NCBI GenBank assembly: GCA_963970005.1
Contig: CAXAMN010025361.1
Location: 1,739,377-1,803,376 of the forward strand
DNA length: 64,000 nt
Direction: 5' to 3'
Source of the DNA: Durusdinium trenchii
Taxonomy: Eukaryota > Sar > Dinophyceae > Suessiales > Symbiodiniaceae
Position 1 is the first letter of the stretch. Every line of letters begins with the position of its first letter. The notes below the pieces were generated by a model. The model did no database searches, was not told the DNA's origin, and saw nothing but the letters and a program-made list of their open reading frames with translations. This document shows positions 23,201 to 32,109 of this stretch, piece after piece. The position numbers and the translations under genes were made by a program.

Positions 23201-26200
23201 AGCATACGAACGGACTTCAGGGAAAAAGACGAGCTAAGCAGCTAAGAGCTGATCCCAATAGGTGAAGTTAAGACGTGACCCACCGAATCCACGGCCTGAG
23301 CAACCAGCACACAGCACTCAGGACCCTTCCAGCGTCTCATGTGCTGCTGAGCAAGCTGCGGTGATCCTGGCGCAGCGTCAGCTGAAGGGGCTGGAACTCT
23401 TATGCCATACCGTGGGGCTCCTGCAACCCGGCCTGAGTTACCGATTGCGTCTGAACATGTGGTGCTAGACGTCATCGGTCAAGATGGCCATCCGGGCCAT
23501 CCACTTTCAACGGGTACTTTAGTACGGTGCCATGGTACGTATGTGGTGCCGCTTGGACCACGCGACACCGCGACACTCGGGGTCTCTTGGATCACTCCTA
23601 GTCCAACGATGGGTGTCTTGGACTTCGCACCTTGGTCGCCGGGGAACACCCGAGGCAAGACAAGGACCATGGGGTCATCCCCGAGAACCACCTTCAAAAG
23701 GTGGATGCCAAGGCCATGGCCTACTCCTTCGCAGTGCCACGGGTCTGCGAGATGGGGGAGGTGTGGGTTGAGGACTCGGAGGAACCGTGGAATCTTCTTA
23801 GAGGATTCCACTTTGTGAGTCTTTATGGATGTTCCCGATACAAATGCTAATTGTGGCGCTGATGATCCAATGATATCCAAGGATTAACATTCGGAACGTT
23901 ATGCTTGAATTTCACCAGCCGTCTCCTAAAATTATTGCACCTTTCCTTCGCTTTTTGAGTGACATTGACCCACCCAGATACAGATGCAATTGCTACTCAC
24001 TATTTGCAACGGCGACACCCTGCCCGTGCGTCGTGGCAACGCCCGAGCGTTCCTCCTGGCTTCCTGGCTTCCTCGGCGACCCGAGGAATGCGATCGGGCC
24101 TGTGCTAGTTTTGAAGCACTTCGCGCCGCTGCTGAAGTCGGGTGCGGCTGGAGATGGTGACAGGCGATCTTTGGCCAAGGCGATCTTCTACAGCGCCCGG
24201 GTGGGCTCCATTGGCGACAACGCCACAGGCGCTCGGGCACGAAGATTTCTACACTATTGCTTTTTTTGTGGGAGGAGGCTCGATTAGGGAAAAGCTCTCT
24301 CCCTTTTTTTCTGTGAATTCAGAGGGCCCGGAAATCCAACCACTTGCCTGAGGTGGCTGGTACTCCTACCGGAGCTCCAAGGCAGCTTTGAACCAGGCAC
24401 AGAAGTTGGCTCAAACGCGTGCACAATCTTTTGGGACGGGACGTGTGTCAGAACGCAGGACATGTTGATGAGGGCTTCCAACCACACGCTCCTTCTTTGA
24501 GGCACTCACAGCAGTTCGAAGTTTAAACAAGGCATTCACAACAACCGAAGCCCCGCCCGATATGTACGTTTGGTTTGAAGACGCCACGTCCAAAGTGGTC
24601 AAAGCACAGAGTTTTGCTTTTGCAGTACCATTGACCTGTCACTTTGGTTTTGCATGCGCAGAGCCAGTACAAAAGGAATGTGAGTTGCCAGGGCCACAGG
24701 GGAGAAGAGGTTCACTGTGAGGATGGGGTCTGACGAAAGGGACCTGCATCTCTTTCAGCTTGGGTCACGCGAGCACAAAGCATTTTGAACAAACGTTGTC
24801 GGCAACAGTTGCCTGGTTGGCAAACTTCTGGCCTTGAGTTCTTCTTTTTGCAAAAGTATAATTTTTTGGGGACTGCGTGCGGGCCTCCAGAATAGCATTA
24901 ATCGTTTTCGGTGGCAGCAGCAGTGTTTCTGGGGGCGAGCGGGGGGTGGGGTGGGCTGCACAAACTTCAGGTAAACTGTTTGCTGCAGCTAGCCTTTCAC
25001 ATGCAGCACGCTACCGAGCTTTGTCTTTCTTTGTGTTTTGTTCTCTCGTTGCGTTGCGTTTGACTCGATACTTTCCACATGTTGCAATTGATCCTTGAGT
25101 TTTGGATTGTGCATTGGATTCTTTACTACAGTAAGCTAGCTGACCGCCCACCCGACTATGTTTCATCATTATAATTTGCAATTGCTAACCAGGGGTTCCC
25201 TCTTCTGGTGGTAAAACAACTTCCACACTGTGCGTCCGACCTCTATCTCGGGACCCGAGGCGACTTTCTTTCTTCATCTATGATCTTGGCAAACCAGCGG
25301 TCAAAGTCTTTCACGGGCTGGTTATTTTGGGCGACGGTCACCGAGTCCTTGGTCGGAGAAGGCGACGTTGGCGGCCCTCCAAGAGGTGGCAAGCCGGTAG
25401 CTAACCCTTCAAAAGCGCCGTAGTGGGTTGGATCATCGCTCCAGGAGGCTCCAGTTCCCAAGAGAATTTCCAGGGTATATAAGCTTTTATTTTTGGGCCC
25501 AAGAACATCCACTCACTGGGAGACTGGTTCAGCCCTTCCTTTTGGAACTGCTTCTAGCCATTCGTCCAGATCCTCCGCAGCGCCTCGGTGGAGCTGCGCC
25601 GCTCCGCGGTGTGCTGCGTGGCGCTGCATCCGGGCACCGTGGACACCGACCTCACGCGCGCCTTTGCGCGGGCCAGGGCCAAGTACAAGGTGTGCCTTGG
25701 CCAAGCTGCACATCCAGTGCCTGGCGAGCTGTGAGAAGAGCAGGTCTAGGCACGAACCAGCTTTTGACATGGAGGTCAAGGCATGAACAGCGGATCAGGG
25801 AAGATTCTTTTGAATACTGTGAAGTCTTCTTTGCGATTCTTTGGGGTATTCTGTTCTTTGTCCTGGGTTCTGGGCAGGCAGTTCTTCTCAGATCAACCAA
25901 ATCGTTCGCCCCCCGTAACAGTTGGCACAGTTCTCCGATGAGTTTGAGCATGGCAAGAGGGGCTTTGACTGAACAGTGGCTGGGACGGGGCGTGACTGCT
26001 ACGGCAGTTGGTGCAACTCGATATCCCATGTTTGCACTCAGACTCTTGCCACGGCAGCTGGCACACTGTTAGCGGCTAGCGACAATCTTTTTCGTCACAA
26101 CAGGTTTGACCTGCTTCAGTTCTCCTTGCTGTAGTCACTTTTTCGAGGCAAGACGTCAACGAAGCTGTGGGGGAGCCTGGTTCCTCAGTCCACTGCCGCC

Positions 26201-26435
26201 TGCACATCCTTACTCTACTTGGGCAAGAGACGCATGAGGAAGTTCGCGGTATGGGTGCCCAAGATGGAGTTCACCCACCATCAAGGCCACGACAGGTCTT
26301 CTTTTGCCACTAGGCCAGCCAGTTGAACTGGGTGCGGATGTTGAGGCTGAGAAGCATTTGGCGCTGATCGATTCCTGGAGTATGGCCGATTCGGGGCATT
26401 TCTTCGATTGGCAAGGGAAGGAAGTGCCCTGGTAG
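14214..26435 (+). CDS. Short-chain dehydrogenase/reductase (C-factor/sniffer-like SDR), eight exons
   Basis: Exons: 14214-14347, 23045-23087, 23322-23430, 23660-23735, 24086-24228, 24353-24396, 25570-25689, 26319-26435. Phases join exactly, giving 261 codons plus TAG, the usual length of a single-domain SDR. Seen motifs: GASRGLG nucleotide-binding loop (residues 7-13), LRVLELDVT, LELLCHTVG in place of NNAG, the FYSARVGSI serine, YSYRSSK (YxxxK catalytic pair), HPGTVDTDLT and a C-terminal SGHFFDWQGKEVPW. By family these enzymes reduce or oxidise carbonyl substrates with NAD(P)H in the cytosol; the substrate is unknown. Donors are GT for exons 1, 2 and 7 and GC for exons 3-6, while all acceptors are AG. 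Intron 1 is 8.7 kb and holds a copia element in antisense. The exons show no frameshift, so the gene looks functional. Exon 2 could also start at 23039. Confidence 0.88.
14421..14484 (-). repeat. 3' LTR (64 bp) of copia element
   Basis: Exact copy of 22875-22938, 64 of 64 bases. The short purine tract precedes it on the element strand. Confidence 0.85.
14485..14492 (-). promoter_or_regulatory. Polypurine tract
   Basis: GAAAAGAA on the element strand, directly upstream of the 3' LTR, where plus-strand DNA synthesis would be primed. Confidence 0.5.
14573..15553 (-). CDS. C-terminal extension of copia polyprotein
   Basis: 326-aa ORF shifted against the linker ORF. Its N-terminal half is Pro/Ala/Lys-rich with a repeated APPILPKEVQ / PPPVLPKYVQ motif. 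The end is globular: VTVAWVLDLSKMTFGNRLIY followed by VDADWRKDALPNVQG. No known function; it ends about 90 bases before the 3' LTR. Confidence 0.6.
   Translation of the reverse strand: MAFGARFNCASVVAEARPGSSATNGAASSRARTWEEHGGEASSPPVKAPPILPKEVQIGQPPLAKPPPVLPKYVQHTPDINATCRSGGENASWKRPPAYMVEEGGGKAAARGAAAMGTSSKSMTASKGYGGSSSCPRSLASAWPDEAPPWVQAPKHMVMPRPPVEPGEDPHRGYENPWERPHWPQAPRLIPPYGAEEDQLTLQPSVWWTQMLFDKVQLLVDEEATKFRPIPRTDAWDYLRLPSATWLTRRHSLGVQRFHPEHRSTPEDLRVLEYLRVTVAWVLDLSKMTFGNRLIYVDADWRKDALPNVQGRWCGFSFFLIKDQAA
15249..16608 (-). CDS. Copia RNase H and linker, frameshifted
   Basis: Two ORFs, 16276-16608 and 15249-16316, in different frames. The first has LVEIYCDVSYAPQGEKSVQG (D of RNase H) and CMALSTAEAELLAY. 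The second has VVTYGDSQAAIAII, YHLEGSKLIADFLTKAIA and then a Lys/Glu/Ser-rich linker. A hydrophobic stretch (VAVVASLAVALAFEA) in the linker is in a similar place to the membrane segment of the element at 1-1902. Confidence 0.8.
16605..17828 (-). CDS. Copia reverse transcriptase
   Basis: Contains HRARAVICGN, WQVSALDVKSAFLQAPRP, VVKKALYGFQTSPSHWALHR and LMLVYVDDLLVMG (YVDD catalytic box), then RPDLSYAIGAL at the connection to RNase H. The frame shifts near 16.66 kb, after which the other frame reads HPRWAVQTGHYILEYLNATA, the expected continuation. The core is intact otherwise. Confidence 0.9.
   Translation of the reverse strand: MEVEWFVGWRDDLEDNLIRLGRVERDTRVHLCSLQAQEPDILQTITVPLHEVRDHPQDWIPAFQYEYNVLVHDTQAVHPMAREELPEGTELIPGKMVCVRKGGSRQHRARAVICGNMASPTADPSWGPAGSYASGADGTLIRCAVRQAAHEGWQVSALDVKSAFLQAPRPVAPGANPVAVVPPRLMSQLGICPDNEVWVVKKALYGFQTSPSHWALHRDERFSTFEWECQGEKFMLQPTNERNLWRIVKEGDKMPVGLMLVYVDDLLVMGTWKAHDGLVSRIQKEWKTSKPEKVNKEDWVRFCGFEMKFQEENILVGQPSYLQDLLRRRGVTTKRSTPLPKEHLTAMEVEEEIKIEDVRQAQAIAGEILWMSVRSRPDLSYAIGALVGRSQNILAGQYRLGTTSWSI
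17989..18540 (-). CDS. Integrase C-terminal region, frameshifted
   Basis: Continues the integrase in another frame from the TGA at 18537 (overlap GTGA): SWADAFRYAATERRYKQLEA, then a basic PYRGRVLVKVKKWHKGGG module like a DNA-binding C-terminal domain. A further ORF at 17777-18142 probably links it to RT. Confidence 0.65.
   Translation of the reverse strand: MTSWADAFRYAATERRYKQLEALGAPCLPMLPYRGRVLVKVKKWHKGGGLVAPFADAMILCPSHLVNGGWVVQLKDDRVLHVREAVQTNEEGEQLRIQQGPRGEVVQLHLEEDDRPGQPHRRMTGKQPLGDTPCLKGAPNTGGSILHRRQFRGRVHQLQSYGRIRRRSSQDLQQQPRPQEFVL
18537..20354 (-). CDS. Methyltransferase-like domain fused to copia integrase
   Basis: 605-aa ORF. Residues about 95-295 resemble a cytosine-5 DNA methyltransferase: KILLHLYAGE at the motif I position, WDVITLDITKG at motif II, VVGGPPCRTVSR at motif IV with the catalytic-type Cys161, and LLESPEDP (234-239) where ENV normally lies. 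Integrase follows: H367/H372...C379/C382 zinc site, SVDIVGPL (D410), LHSDRAKEL (D549) and NGHAESEV (E585). D549-E585 gives the 35-residue spacing of DD35E. The linker between D410 and D549 is unusually long and acidic (Glu/Asp/Pro-rich). The methyltransferase call is by motif only; the target-recognition part is not identified. Confidence 0.75.
   Translation of the reverse strand: MEPQWLRGSASQTWKDSFVATRWLSRGGGGGGPAERKKVEDLNQEENLDGDTMMWWQKRFPQVPTQVFRYMSETPDNSSSPLPWNRSVRRRLQQSKKILLHLYAGEKAEEWKEMEAHGWDVITLDITKGKDQDVHGPKLWGFLTELARKGAIKCVVGGPPCRTVSRMRFKRPGPRPLRDRGEGRFGLPHLSAGEQRLADHDTALVLKQLGIFYMAEEARLRHGLGDEPTGFLLESPEDPGKNKLGSMMPSFWSWEELQDLASEEGMNVISFDQRPMGHCRKKPTSIITNLPNMLELQELRSPTGQDEPLADNLNDRIEQSRSWALWAPGFRAAVWASLKIYMDKLLQQVPWIAKALTGREKELWAQHFRQGHTPFRRDCRLCVEQMGAQRPHRRRKEGQTMTSAWSMSVDIVGPLPRAKDLATSHYMKYALVAVALVPDFGKDKKETMEDQEALEQEEGGADDRGQPEEGPPPWEDEEPGEVDLEKEETPEEEQFPKELEESLKSVPVKHVVHVEPIASRAQDEVVTAMQKALAGFKAMGIYINRLHSDRAKELISKPMTAWCARNGIVPTTTAGDDPASNGHAESEVHQLKRKVRLHLAEKELT
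20228..20551 (-). CDS. Copia aspartic protease
   Basis: Overlaps the Gag ORF in another frame and contains MDGGATHPL, the copia protease active-site box. The middle position is Gly where DSGATH or DTGATH is usual, which may reduce activity. It continues with VDLAHGRVWLRQ and a hydrophobic GTILVEGHIEPIVPM strand, as in retropepsins. It would cleave the polyprotein in the virus-like particle. Confidence 0.7.
   Translation of the reverse strand: MDGGATHPLQKGSRQEIEEAEEVPVDLAHGRVWLRQHPVTGTILVEGHIEPIVPMRGLIELGYKLQWSRNGCVVVHPKRGKIASWLRDGCPVVAEEEARPSERRWRT
20434..22836 (-). CDS. Copia Gag, frameshifted (CCCH + CCHC zinc fingers)
   Basis: Three ORFs, 22306-22836, 21426-22478 and 20434-21429, read as one Gag split by single-base frame changes near 22.4 kb and 21.47 kb. 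The N-terminus is basic, then charged (ADERLDALIEEARASE), followed by a Pro/Gly-rich middle and a Trp-rich region. The third ORF carries a C-x8-C-x5-C-x3-H finger (CRFWMTEKGCRRGDRCKFKH) and then a retroviral-type CCHC knuckle (CFNCSGLNHSKTSC), both RNA-binding modules. The CCCH finger is unusual for Gag. The first ATG pair lies about 40 bases from the primer-binding site, so the leader is very short. Confidence 0.8.
22857..22876 (-). promoter_or_regulatory. Primer-binding site for a half initiator tRNA-Met
   Basis: The plus strand has GGGCTCATAACCC at 22863-22875, the sequence of a eukaryotic initiator-Met anticodon arm. The element RNA is therefore complementary to that arm, immediately inside the LTR. 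Drosophila copia and yeast Ty5 prime from a cleaved initiator tRNA at such a site (established). Use here is inferred from sequence and position. Confidence 0.75.
22875..22938 (-). repeat. 5' LTR (64 bp) of copia element
   Basis: Identical over all 64 bases to 14421-14484. Similarity stops abruptly on both sides. On the element strand it contains TTTGGCTCAAG, matching the last 11 bases of the dinoflagellate spliced leader. Confidence 0.85.
25243..25512 (-). CDS. Antisense exon-like ORF inside SDR intron 6
   Basis: 89 codons with protein-like text (ASWSDDPTHYGAFEGLATGL, QNNQPVKDFDRWFAKIIDEE). A TATATA lies just upstream on this strand. It could be a nested antisense exon or a fragment of a mobile element. 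No family recognised. Confidence 0.35.
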   Translation of the reverse strand: MDVLGPKNKSLYTLEILLGTGASWSDDPTHYGAFEGLATGLPPLGGPPTSPSPTKDSVTVAQNNQPVKDFDRWFAKIIDEERKSPRVPR

Positions 26436-26984
26436 TGCGCTGGTCATGCCAGGACAGAGGGGGAGATGGGTGGGTCTCTAGACGTTGCCGATAAGTCTCT
26501 GGACGTCACAGATGCCTTCAACTTGTGATTCAAATTCAGCTGGTATCCTAGTTGGGGAGCTTCAGTCACTTGATGCATTGATGCCACCGGCTATCAGCAC
26601 TGAGTCTTTTGACAATCAGGATCAAGCAAGTGATCAAGTCAAGGCAAATTAGTAGCTCTCGGACAACCTTGCCACATGAAAGCGCTGCAATTCAGTTCAC
26701 TCAGACAAGACTGACCCACCAGTGATCAGCATGAGGGGTTGGGCTCATCCTGTTCCCGGTTGCGACCAACAATCTCAGGGTCACACAACAAGTCTTCCAA
26801 AGCTTAGCAGATTACAACTCCCAAGTGAGGGGAGAGAGAGAGAGAGAGAGAATCATTTTCTGAACCATCGCCCTTAGTTTCTTTCCATTCCTCTCCTCCA
26901 GTCTTTTCTCAAGTCAGTTCTGCTTCCCGAAGCCCACCACTTCCTCACCTCCGGGACGGCACCGCTGGACACTGGACACCGGCC
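26436..26984. other. Spacer between SDR gene and next exon cluster
   Basis: No supported ORF. It would include the SDR 3' UTR. A (GA)n run lies at about 26831-26850. Confidence 0.4.
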
Positions 26985-27343
26985 ATGCCGCTCTACGGGC
27001 TGCCCGGGCTGCCGGGCGGGAGCTGCGCGGTGGCCGCGGGCGCCTCGATGATTCTGTGCACCTCGGGACTGGCGCTGCTGCGTGGCTCGGTGGAGTGGAG
27101 GGTGACGCTGCGTGGCTGCCGTGGCACGTTGGTCGGATCAGAGAGGGGGGTGGGGACATGGGACATGGATGGGTCTGAGTCTAATTCTACGGTAGTGCAG
27201 AAATTCCGGTACAGTGACACTGTCTGGTGTGGGCCTCGTTTACAGCTGTTGCTTCATTTTTGGTGCTGATTCATTCCTTCTTTGCATTGCCCAAGCTGCG
27301 AGCCTCTAAGGACGGACACGGCCAAATGTGGAGGAAGATCCGA
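26985..27343 (+). CDS. Candidate membrane protein, N-terminal exons
   Basis: First exon starts at ATG 26985: MPLYGLPGLPGGS, then a hydrophobic segment CAVAAGASMILCTSGLALL, ending at GTGACG (27102). A second exon, 27246-27343, follows a TTTACAG acceptor with a second hydrophobic segment (VASFLVLIHSFFALP) and a basic KLRASKDGHGQMWRKIR, ending at GTGAGG. The phases do not match, so a missing exon or a different exon-1 end is needed. Function unknown. Confidence 0.45.
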
Positions 27344-27727
27344 GTGAGGAAGGGGAAGGCAGGGTCGACCGTGCAGGTTCTTCTGATCGATTCCGGAGGA
27401 TTCACTTAGCTGATTTTGATTCAATTCATTGATTCATCTGATTCTTTGGCTCATGGGGATTCAAAGTCCGTCCTATTGAAGCGCACCCCTCTCTTTAAAC
27501 CACTTGCGGACACTTATATGGTAGAGTTGCAACATTTTCATGGACCCAGCACACTTGAGGCAGATGCACACCAATCCAGCAGAAAACCATGTGACCAGTG
27601 TTTCTGAATTCCTTTTGCTGCCAGGTTGCTTCGCCACTGGCCTGCAATTCAGTGGATGCAGACTGATACATGATGAAACCCTGTGCACTGCACTGTGCGC
27701 ATGCTCTGGGTGCACGTCTCACCTAGG

Positions 27728-27833
27728 ATGACGACTCCTGCGGGTGCCATGGCGGCAAGTCGTCCACTCACGACCGTCGTCCGGATCGGAAAGCGCTTGG
27801 ATTCGGTGGGGCCGAGCGAGGCCGACCATGTTG
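27728..27833 (+). CDS. Candidate first exon, unknown protein
   Basis: ATG-initiated MTTPAGAMAASRPLTTVV, then RIGKRLDSVGPSEADHV, running to a GTGTCT donor-like site. GC-rich third positions support coding. Confidence 0.4.
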
Positions 27834-28899
27834 GTGTCTTGATACAAAGAAGAGGGTGTTCTGGGTGCCAGGATTTGTGCATCCCCATCCATCCTCCATC
27901 CCAGGAACTTTCTGGGACTTCTGGGTGCTGTGCAGTTGTATGCTGGCTTGGTCCTGGGCGAGCTGCCCTTTATTCTTGGAGTGGCTTGGGAGCAAATAAT
28001 GCAATGCAAATGTGAGTCCTAAAGGCCTGAAGGGTTTTTGGTTGCAGCATGTTGCATCAACATCGGTTGGACGAATGACAGTGTGCGAGGCTGTGAGAGG
28101 TGAGTGTGAAGGATGCACGTCGATCACGCTCAACTTTTTTCTACGTCGATCACGCTTCCAAGGGGAGCTGGCGAATTGAACACATGAATCGGTTCTGTGC
28201 TTTTTGACCTGGGTGTAGAGAAAGAGTCCTACAGGTCCTACTCATGTGTTCAGGTCGTCCTTGTTTCAAGGCTCATTAGGGGGGCTGTGTGATGGGTTGT
28301 TGCCCGGGTCAGAAGCGACCTGGCGGGCAAAAACGAGCACGAGCGAGACCAGACGGTTACCCTAACGCCACACGATGTATTGCAAAGAAATAGGCGAAAA
28401 CTGTGACCAAAATGGGTGGTATTCAAACTGCCAACACCAAATGAAGGAACATCTTCCACGCCCTGCCTGGCTTTTTGAAGCCTTGAAGCTAGCTTCTTGC
28501 GCCGACGGGAGATTACCGAAAGATTGCAGACTGAAGGTCTCAACGGACGACGAGGGCAAGATCGTGGCATTACTCTTGAACTGTTTGATTTTGGCCGCTG
28601 AGCTGTGGCTGTGGTGCTTGGAGAAGGGGCGAGCCAGGAAGGCCAGCTTTCAACATCACAAGTCATGTTCCTCTATACCAGGCTGTGCCCATGTTAGAGG
28701 GATGCATGTGGAGGTACGTTTGTTCGAGCTGTCTTGTATGAAGACTGTTTTCAGCCATGGGTCAGTTGGCCACACCATGGGAACAACCAGCCAATGGTGA
28801 GTGATATTCCTGGACACGTGGATAATTCAGGTTTTCCTTCTTTGGGCGCTCCCCAGAGAGCACCAACGGGAGCCCAACGGGCGCCCGAGGCCTGCTGGT

Positions 28900-29530
28900 T
28901 GGTGGAACGCTTTTGGCTCACCGATGCTCCACTGCCGGCGATCCAGAATGCCATTTGCCTCGCGTTCCTTCGGCGGGACGTTGGCGTTGAAGAGACCACT
29001 TTTTCTTGGATTTTCCTCCGGGGTGGCCTGGGTCATCTTCGTCAGATCAAGAGAACCGGACAGACGGGCGGATCCTTCTTCAGATCTTTTCTTCGTACAG
29101 GGCTTGGACCAAAGGAGGCGGACTGAGCCAGTGGCAGATTGGTTCGGGCTGGCTGGAACGTGTGCTTTTTAATATTCAGCTCCTTCGGTTAGTCATGGCC
29201 TTCAAAGTGTTGCGATCTACTGAAAACACACAGTGGCAGCCAATGCAGTATGATTGACTTCAGGTGGTCTTTCAGGCTCTTCTGCGTTTTTGGAAGGCTA
29301 GTTATTTCTGGGAAAGGTTTATAATTTTGTTGAGATCGACGGTCGACGGCATCGTTTCTGTAGGTGCGTCCGACATCGCTGCCCCAGAAATGACCTTCCG
29401 AAATGCGGAAGGGTATGGTGGATTCAATGATCAGCTGAGAAAACAATTGATGTTCCCTGCACGCCTGGTGATTCGGGTGATGAGCTGTTTAGCGAGGAGC
29501 TTCTTGACGGGCTATTGGAGAATGTGAGGT
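28900..29530 (+). CDS. Low-confidence exon-like stretches
   Basis: Plus-strand stretches at about 28930-29110 (a hydrophobic LFLGFSSGVAWVIFV after RMPFASRSFGGTLALKR) and 29340-29527 (ASDIAAPEMTFRNAEGYGGF). Neither has a decisive splice frame and competing frames are open. Confidence 0.2.
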
Positions 29531-30039
29531 TACAGGTTACTCGGTTACTCCGGGCAAAAGCATGACACAAGCCCAAGGCCTAGTTGTTTTTGAGGTCGTA
29601 CGTGTACATATGGATATGATATAATATATATATATACTATAATATGTCATCATTCTTCAAGGGTTTTGGCTTTCTCGCGTGGATGGATCCCTGTGCCCTG
29701 TTTTAGTAGCACAAAAATGCCCCGCCTTGATCCAAGTATCGCAGGTGCTGGTGCAGATCCAAGCGTCGAGCCATAGAGTGAGATCGTTGGAGAAGCTGTT
29801 GGCTTCATTTTGGAGGGCTACCTTCCCAACCAAAAAAGATGATGTACTTGTAGAGAAATATATATCTAAATCTTATGGCTGTGTTGCACCAAAATGTTTG
29901 ACTAAGCCAACTGTTAGGGTTCTTCGACCGTCACCGGGCCTGCGATCAGGATCGGCTTGGCCTCCACATTGATCGACTGGGCAGGTCCTACCCCCTATGA
30001 CGACATGCGCTTGGGCTTTGCCAGCCAGATCGCAGGCGC

Positions 30040-30656
30040 TCCACGAACCCGAGCATGGGAGGAAGATGGTGTGGGGCGGTAGGGCCAGGTAAGGGGTTCT
30101 TGAGTTCAGCAGTTGGAGCTGGTCGATTCTCCTGGTCTTGTTCTTCCCTCCCTTCCGAATCCAATGGGACATGGCAGTCTTTGGCGGAATCGTTCAGGCT
30201 GGTTGACAGGTCCCAAGTCTGTCGGAAAGGCGGCTTCTTGGGGCCAATGTAGCCATGTTCTTCGAACATGTGTTTCATGCGCAGATGTCGGTCCCTCATG
30301 TAATTTTGTTCGTTCACCGCCTTCGTGTTCACGTCAAGAACACTGCACAGCACAGTACCGCTGTTGGATACTGACCCTGCTCAGTCTTTCACTGAGGGTC
30401 CCTCATGTAATACCCACAGCATCAACCGGGGTGCACCCGATGTGAGAAACGGACGTCGGGAGGCTGTGATGGTGGCTTCCGGTCACCCTTCATCCTCTAC
30501 GTGAGCGTTTGGGTGACCGGTTTGGTCTTTGGGGTCCTGCTGCTCATTCTGGAGGAGCTCGGTCATGCGGGCGGTGGTCCGGGAGAAGAATCGGTGCATT
30601 CGGCGGTGCATCCAAGGGTCTTCGGGGTCGAGAGGAGGACGATTTAAGTTTAACAT
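30040..30656 (-). CDS. Two-exon minus-strand gene, unknown charged protein
   Basis: Exon 1, 30501-30656, starts at ATG: MLNLNRPPLDPEDPW, then MHRFFSRTTARMTELLQNEQ, 52 codons to a GTAGAG donor. Exon 2 begins at about 30320 after AAG in the same phase: VNEQNYMRDRHLRMKHMFEE, PKKPPFRQTWDLSTSLNDSA, with an acidic/Pro tail; its lower end is uncertain. The competing plus-strand reading at 29972-30062 (GPTPYDDMRLGFASQIAGAP) overlaps only the doubtful end. No family recognised. Confidence 0.5.
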
Positions 30657-31018
30657 CTCAGTTGCGAGCTTTTGAGCAGGAATGTGCAAAAAGAAGTCAC
30701 TTCCTTTGGCTCATGGTGAAGCTGGCAGGGAGGCAAGCTAGGCTGATGATTACATATATATATATATATACACATACAATGTATAGCTAGTACACGTCTC
30801 AAGGCTTTCTGAAGCTTTGCATGCGGTTTGCTCAAGTAGCAGCTGTGTACCTCATGGGATGATAGTGTCATTTTGACTCTCGTGACTCTGGTGTTTTCCA
30901 GGTCAAATGAAGCTTGAAGCAATGGCCTCATTGGTGGTTCATCCGGCAAAACCAGCTCCAGCAACAGCCCAGCCTAGTGCCTTTGATTTCCGCTCCAGGA
31001 GGGCTCACTCTTCTCCAG

Positions 31019-31172
31019 CTGGCAGTGGGAAAAGGGCCTTGCCGTCCGACAGAAGGCGCTGCCGGTGGTCTATGGCCTGGCCACCTCCATGTCGTGTGTG
31101 ATCTTTGCGACAGGCGTGGGGTGCGAATTGATGGTGCCTCAGACGGGCTGTGGCACCTCCACTTTCTTGAGG
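31019..31172 (+). CDS. Candidate membrane-protein exon
   Basis: Bounded by a TCTCCAG acceptor and a GTTCTC donor. Encodes WQWEKGLAVRQKALPVVYGL and a hydrophobic segment ATSMSCVIFATGVGC. Some resemblance to multi-pass transporters (weak). A copy of the dispersed CTACTAG repeat starts 25 bases downstream. Confidence 0.45.
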
Positions 31173-31196
31173 GTTCTCGGCGCCCTTGATGTCCTT

Positions 31197-31282
31197 ACTA
31201 CTAGTAACAAGAAGCTACTAGGGGCTCCTGGCATCGCTACTAGGAGCAAGGACGCTACTAGGGGCTCCTGGCATCGCTTATG
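31197..31282 (+). repeat. Dispersed CTACTAG-rich repeat, copy 1
   Basis: Contains AGTAACAAGAAGCTACTAGG, GGGCTCCTGGCATCGCTACT and AGGAGCAAGGACGCTACTAG. Near-identical blocks recur at 42356-42470 and 46980-47100. Confidence 0.8.
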
Positions 31283-31748
31283 ATGTCTTATGGTCCTATG
31301 GGTCGATGATGTGAAGTTGGAGTTTCCCGTGCACCCTGAAGAGGGTGTGGGGTGTCGATGTTGGAACAACTTGGGGGGAGAGAAAGGGGCTTGCGCTGAC
31401 CCAATGAGACGTTCAGGAGTGATGTGGCAAGTCTGCCCCCCCACTTTTCAATTGTTCTTTTTTCCGCATCCTTCCACCTTCGGCTGCACTGAGTTGGCTA
31501 GACTCTAGACGGGTGTGTTTGCTTTTTGCCCTTTCGATGTTGATGATGTTGGGACCTCAGAAGGCAGTTGCAGGGTAGTTCTGGTAGGATGCATGTTCAA
31601 TTACAGTTGACAAGAGTATTTGTGTAATATGATGTAGGTGTAGTGTAATGGACCGGAGCCACAATCAGTGTCAAAGGACATTGGACATTGGATACATTTG
31701 GTACTTGGTTCCAATTCCCCCCCGCCCGTACTGCGCCCTCAAACGCAG

Positions 31749-31919
31749 GCTCTGCGAGCAATGACTTCAGGTGGGTCACAGCCGGAGTGCTTCTGCTGGT
31801 GGTCTCAGTGCTTTGCGCTTGGGATGCCTTGTGGTGTTTGGACATGAACCTGGCCACCTTTGCAGCCCTCTTCCATGGACCTTCGGTCGTATTCAGCTCA
31901 TTCAAGAGCACCGCCAAGA
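31749..31919 (+). CDS. Candidate exon with a membrane segment
   Basis: After an ACGCAG acceptor: SASNDFRWVTAGVLLLVVSV, then LATFAALFHGPSVVFSSFKS. One clear hydrophobic segment. It could belong to the same gene as 31019-31172; not proven. Confidence 0.35.
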
Positions 31920-32109
31920 TTCGCCATGATCTCTTGATTCGGAAAGGTTAACAAGCACCTTCTGAAAAACACATTACGACCCTGGACCTCAGAAACAGGG
32001 CTGCGGCCAGTTTCCGTTTCCTTGAGTGACTTGAGTGGGTTCAACACCTTGAAAACAGATCCAGCTGCGACCAGCCAGAGGGTCACCTCTGCTGACACCT
32101 CTGGTTACC

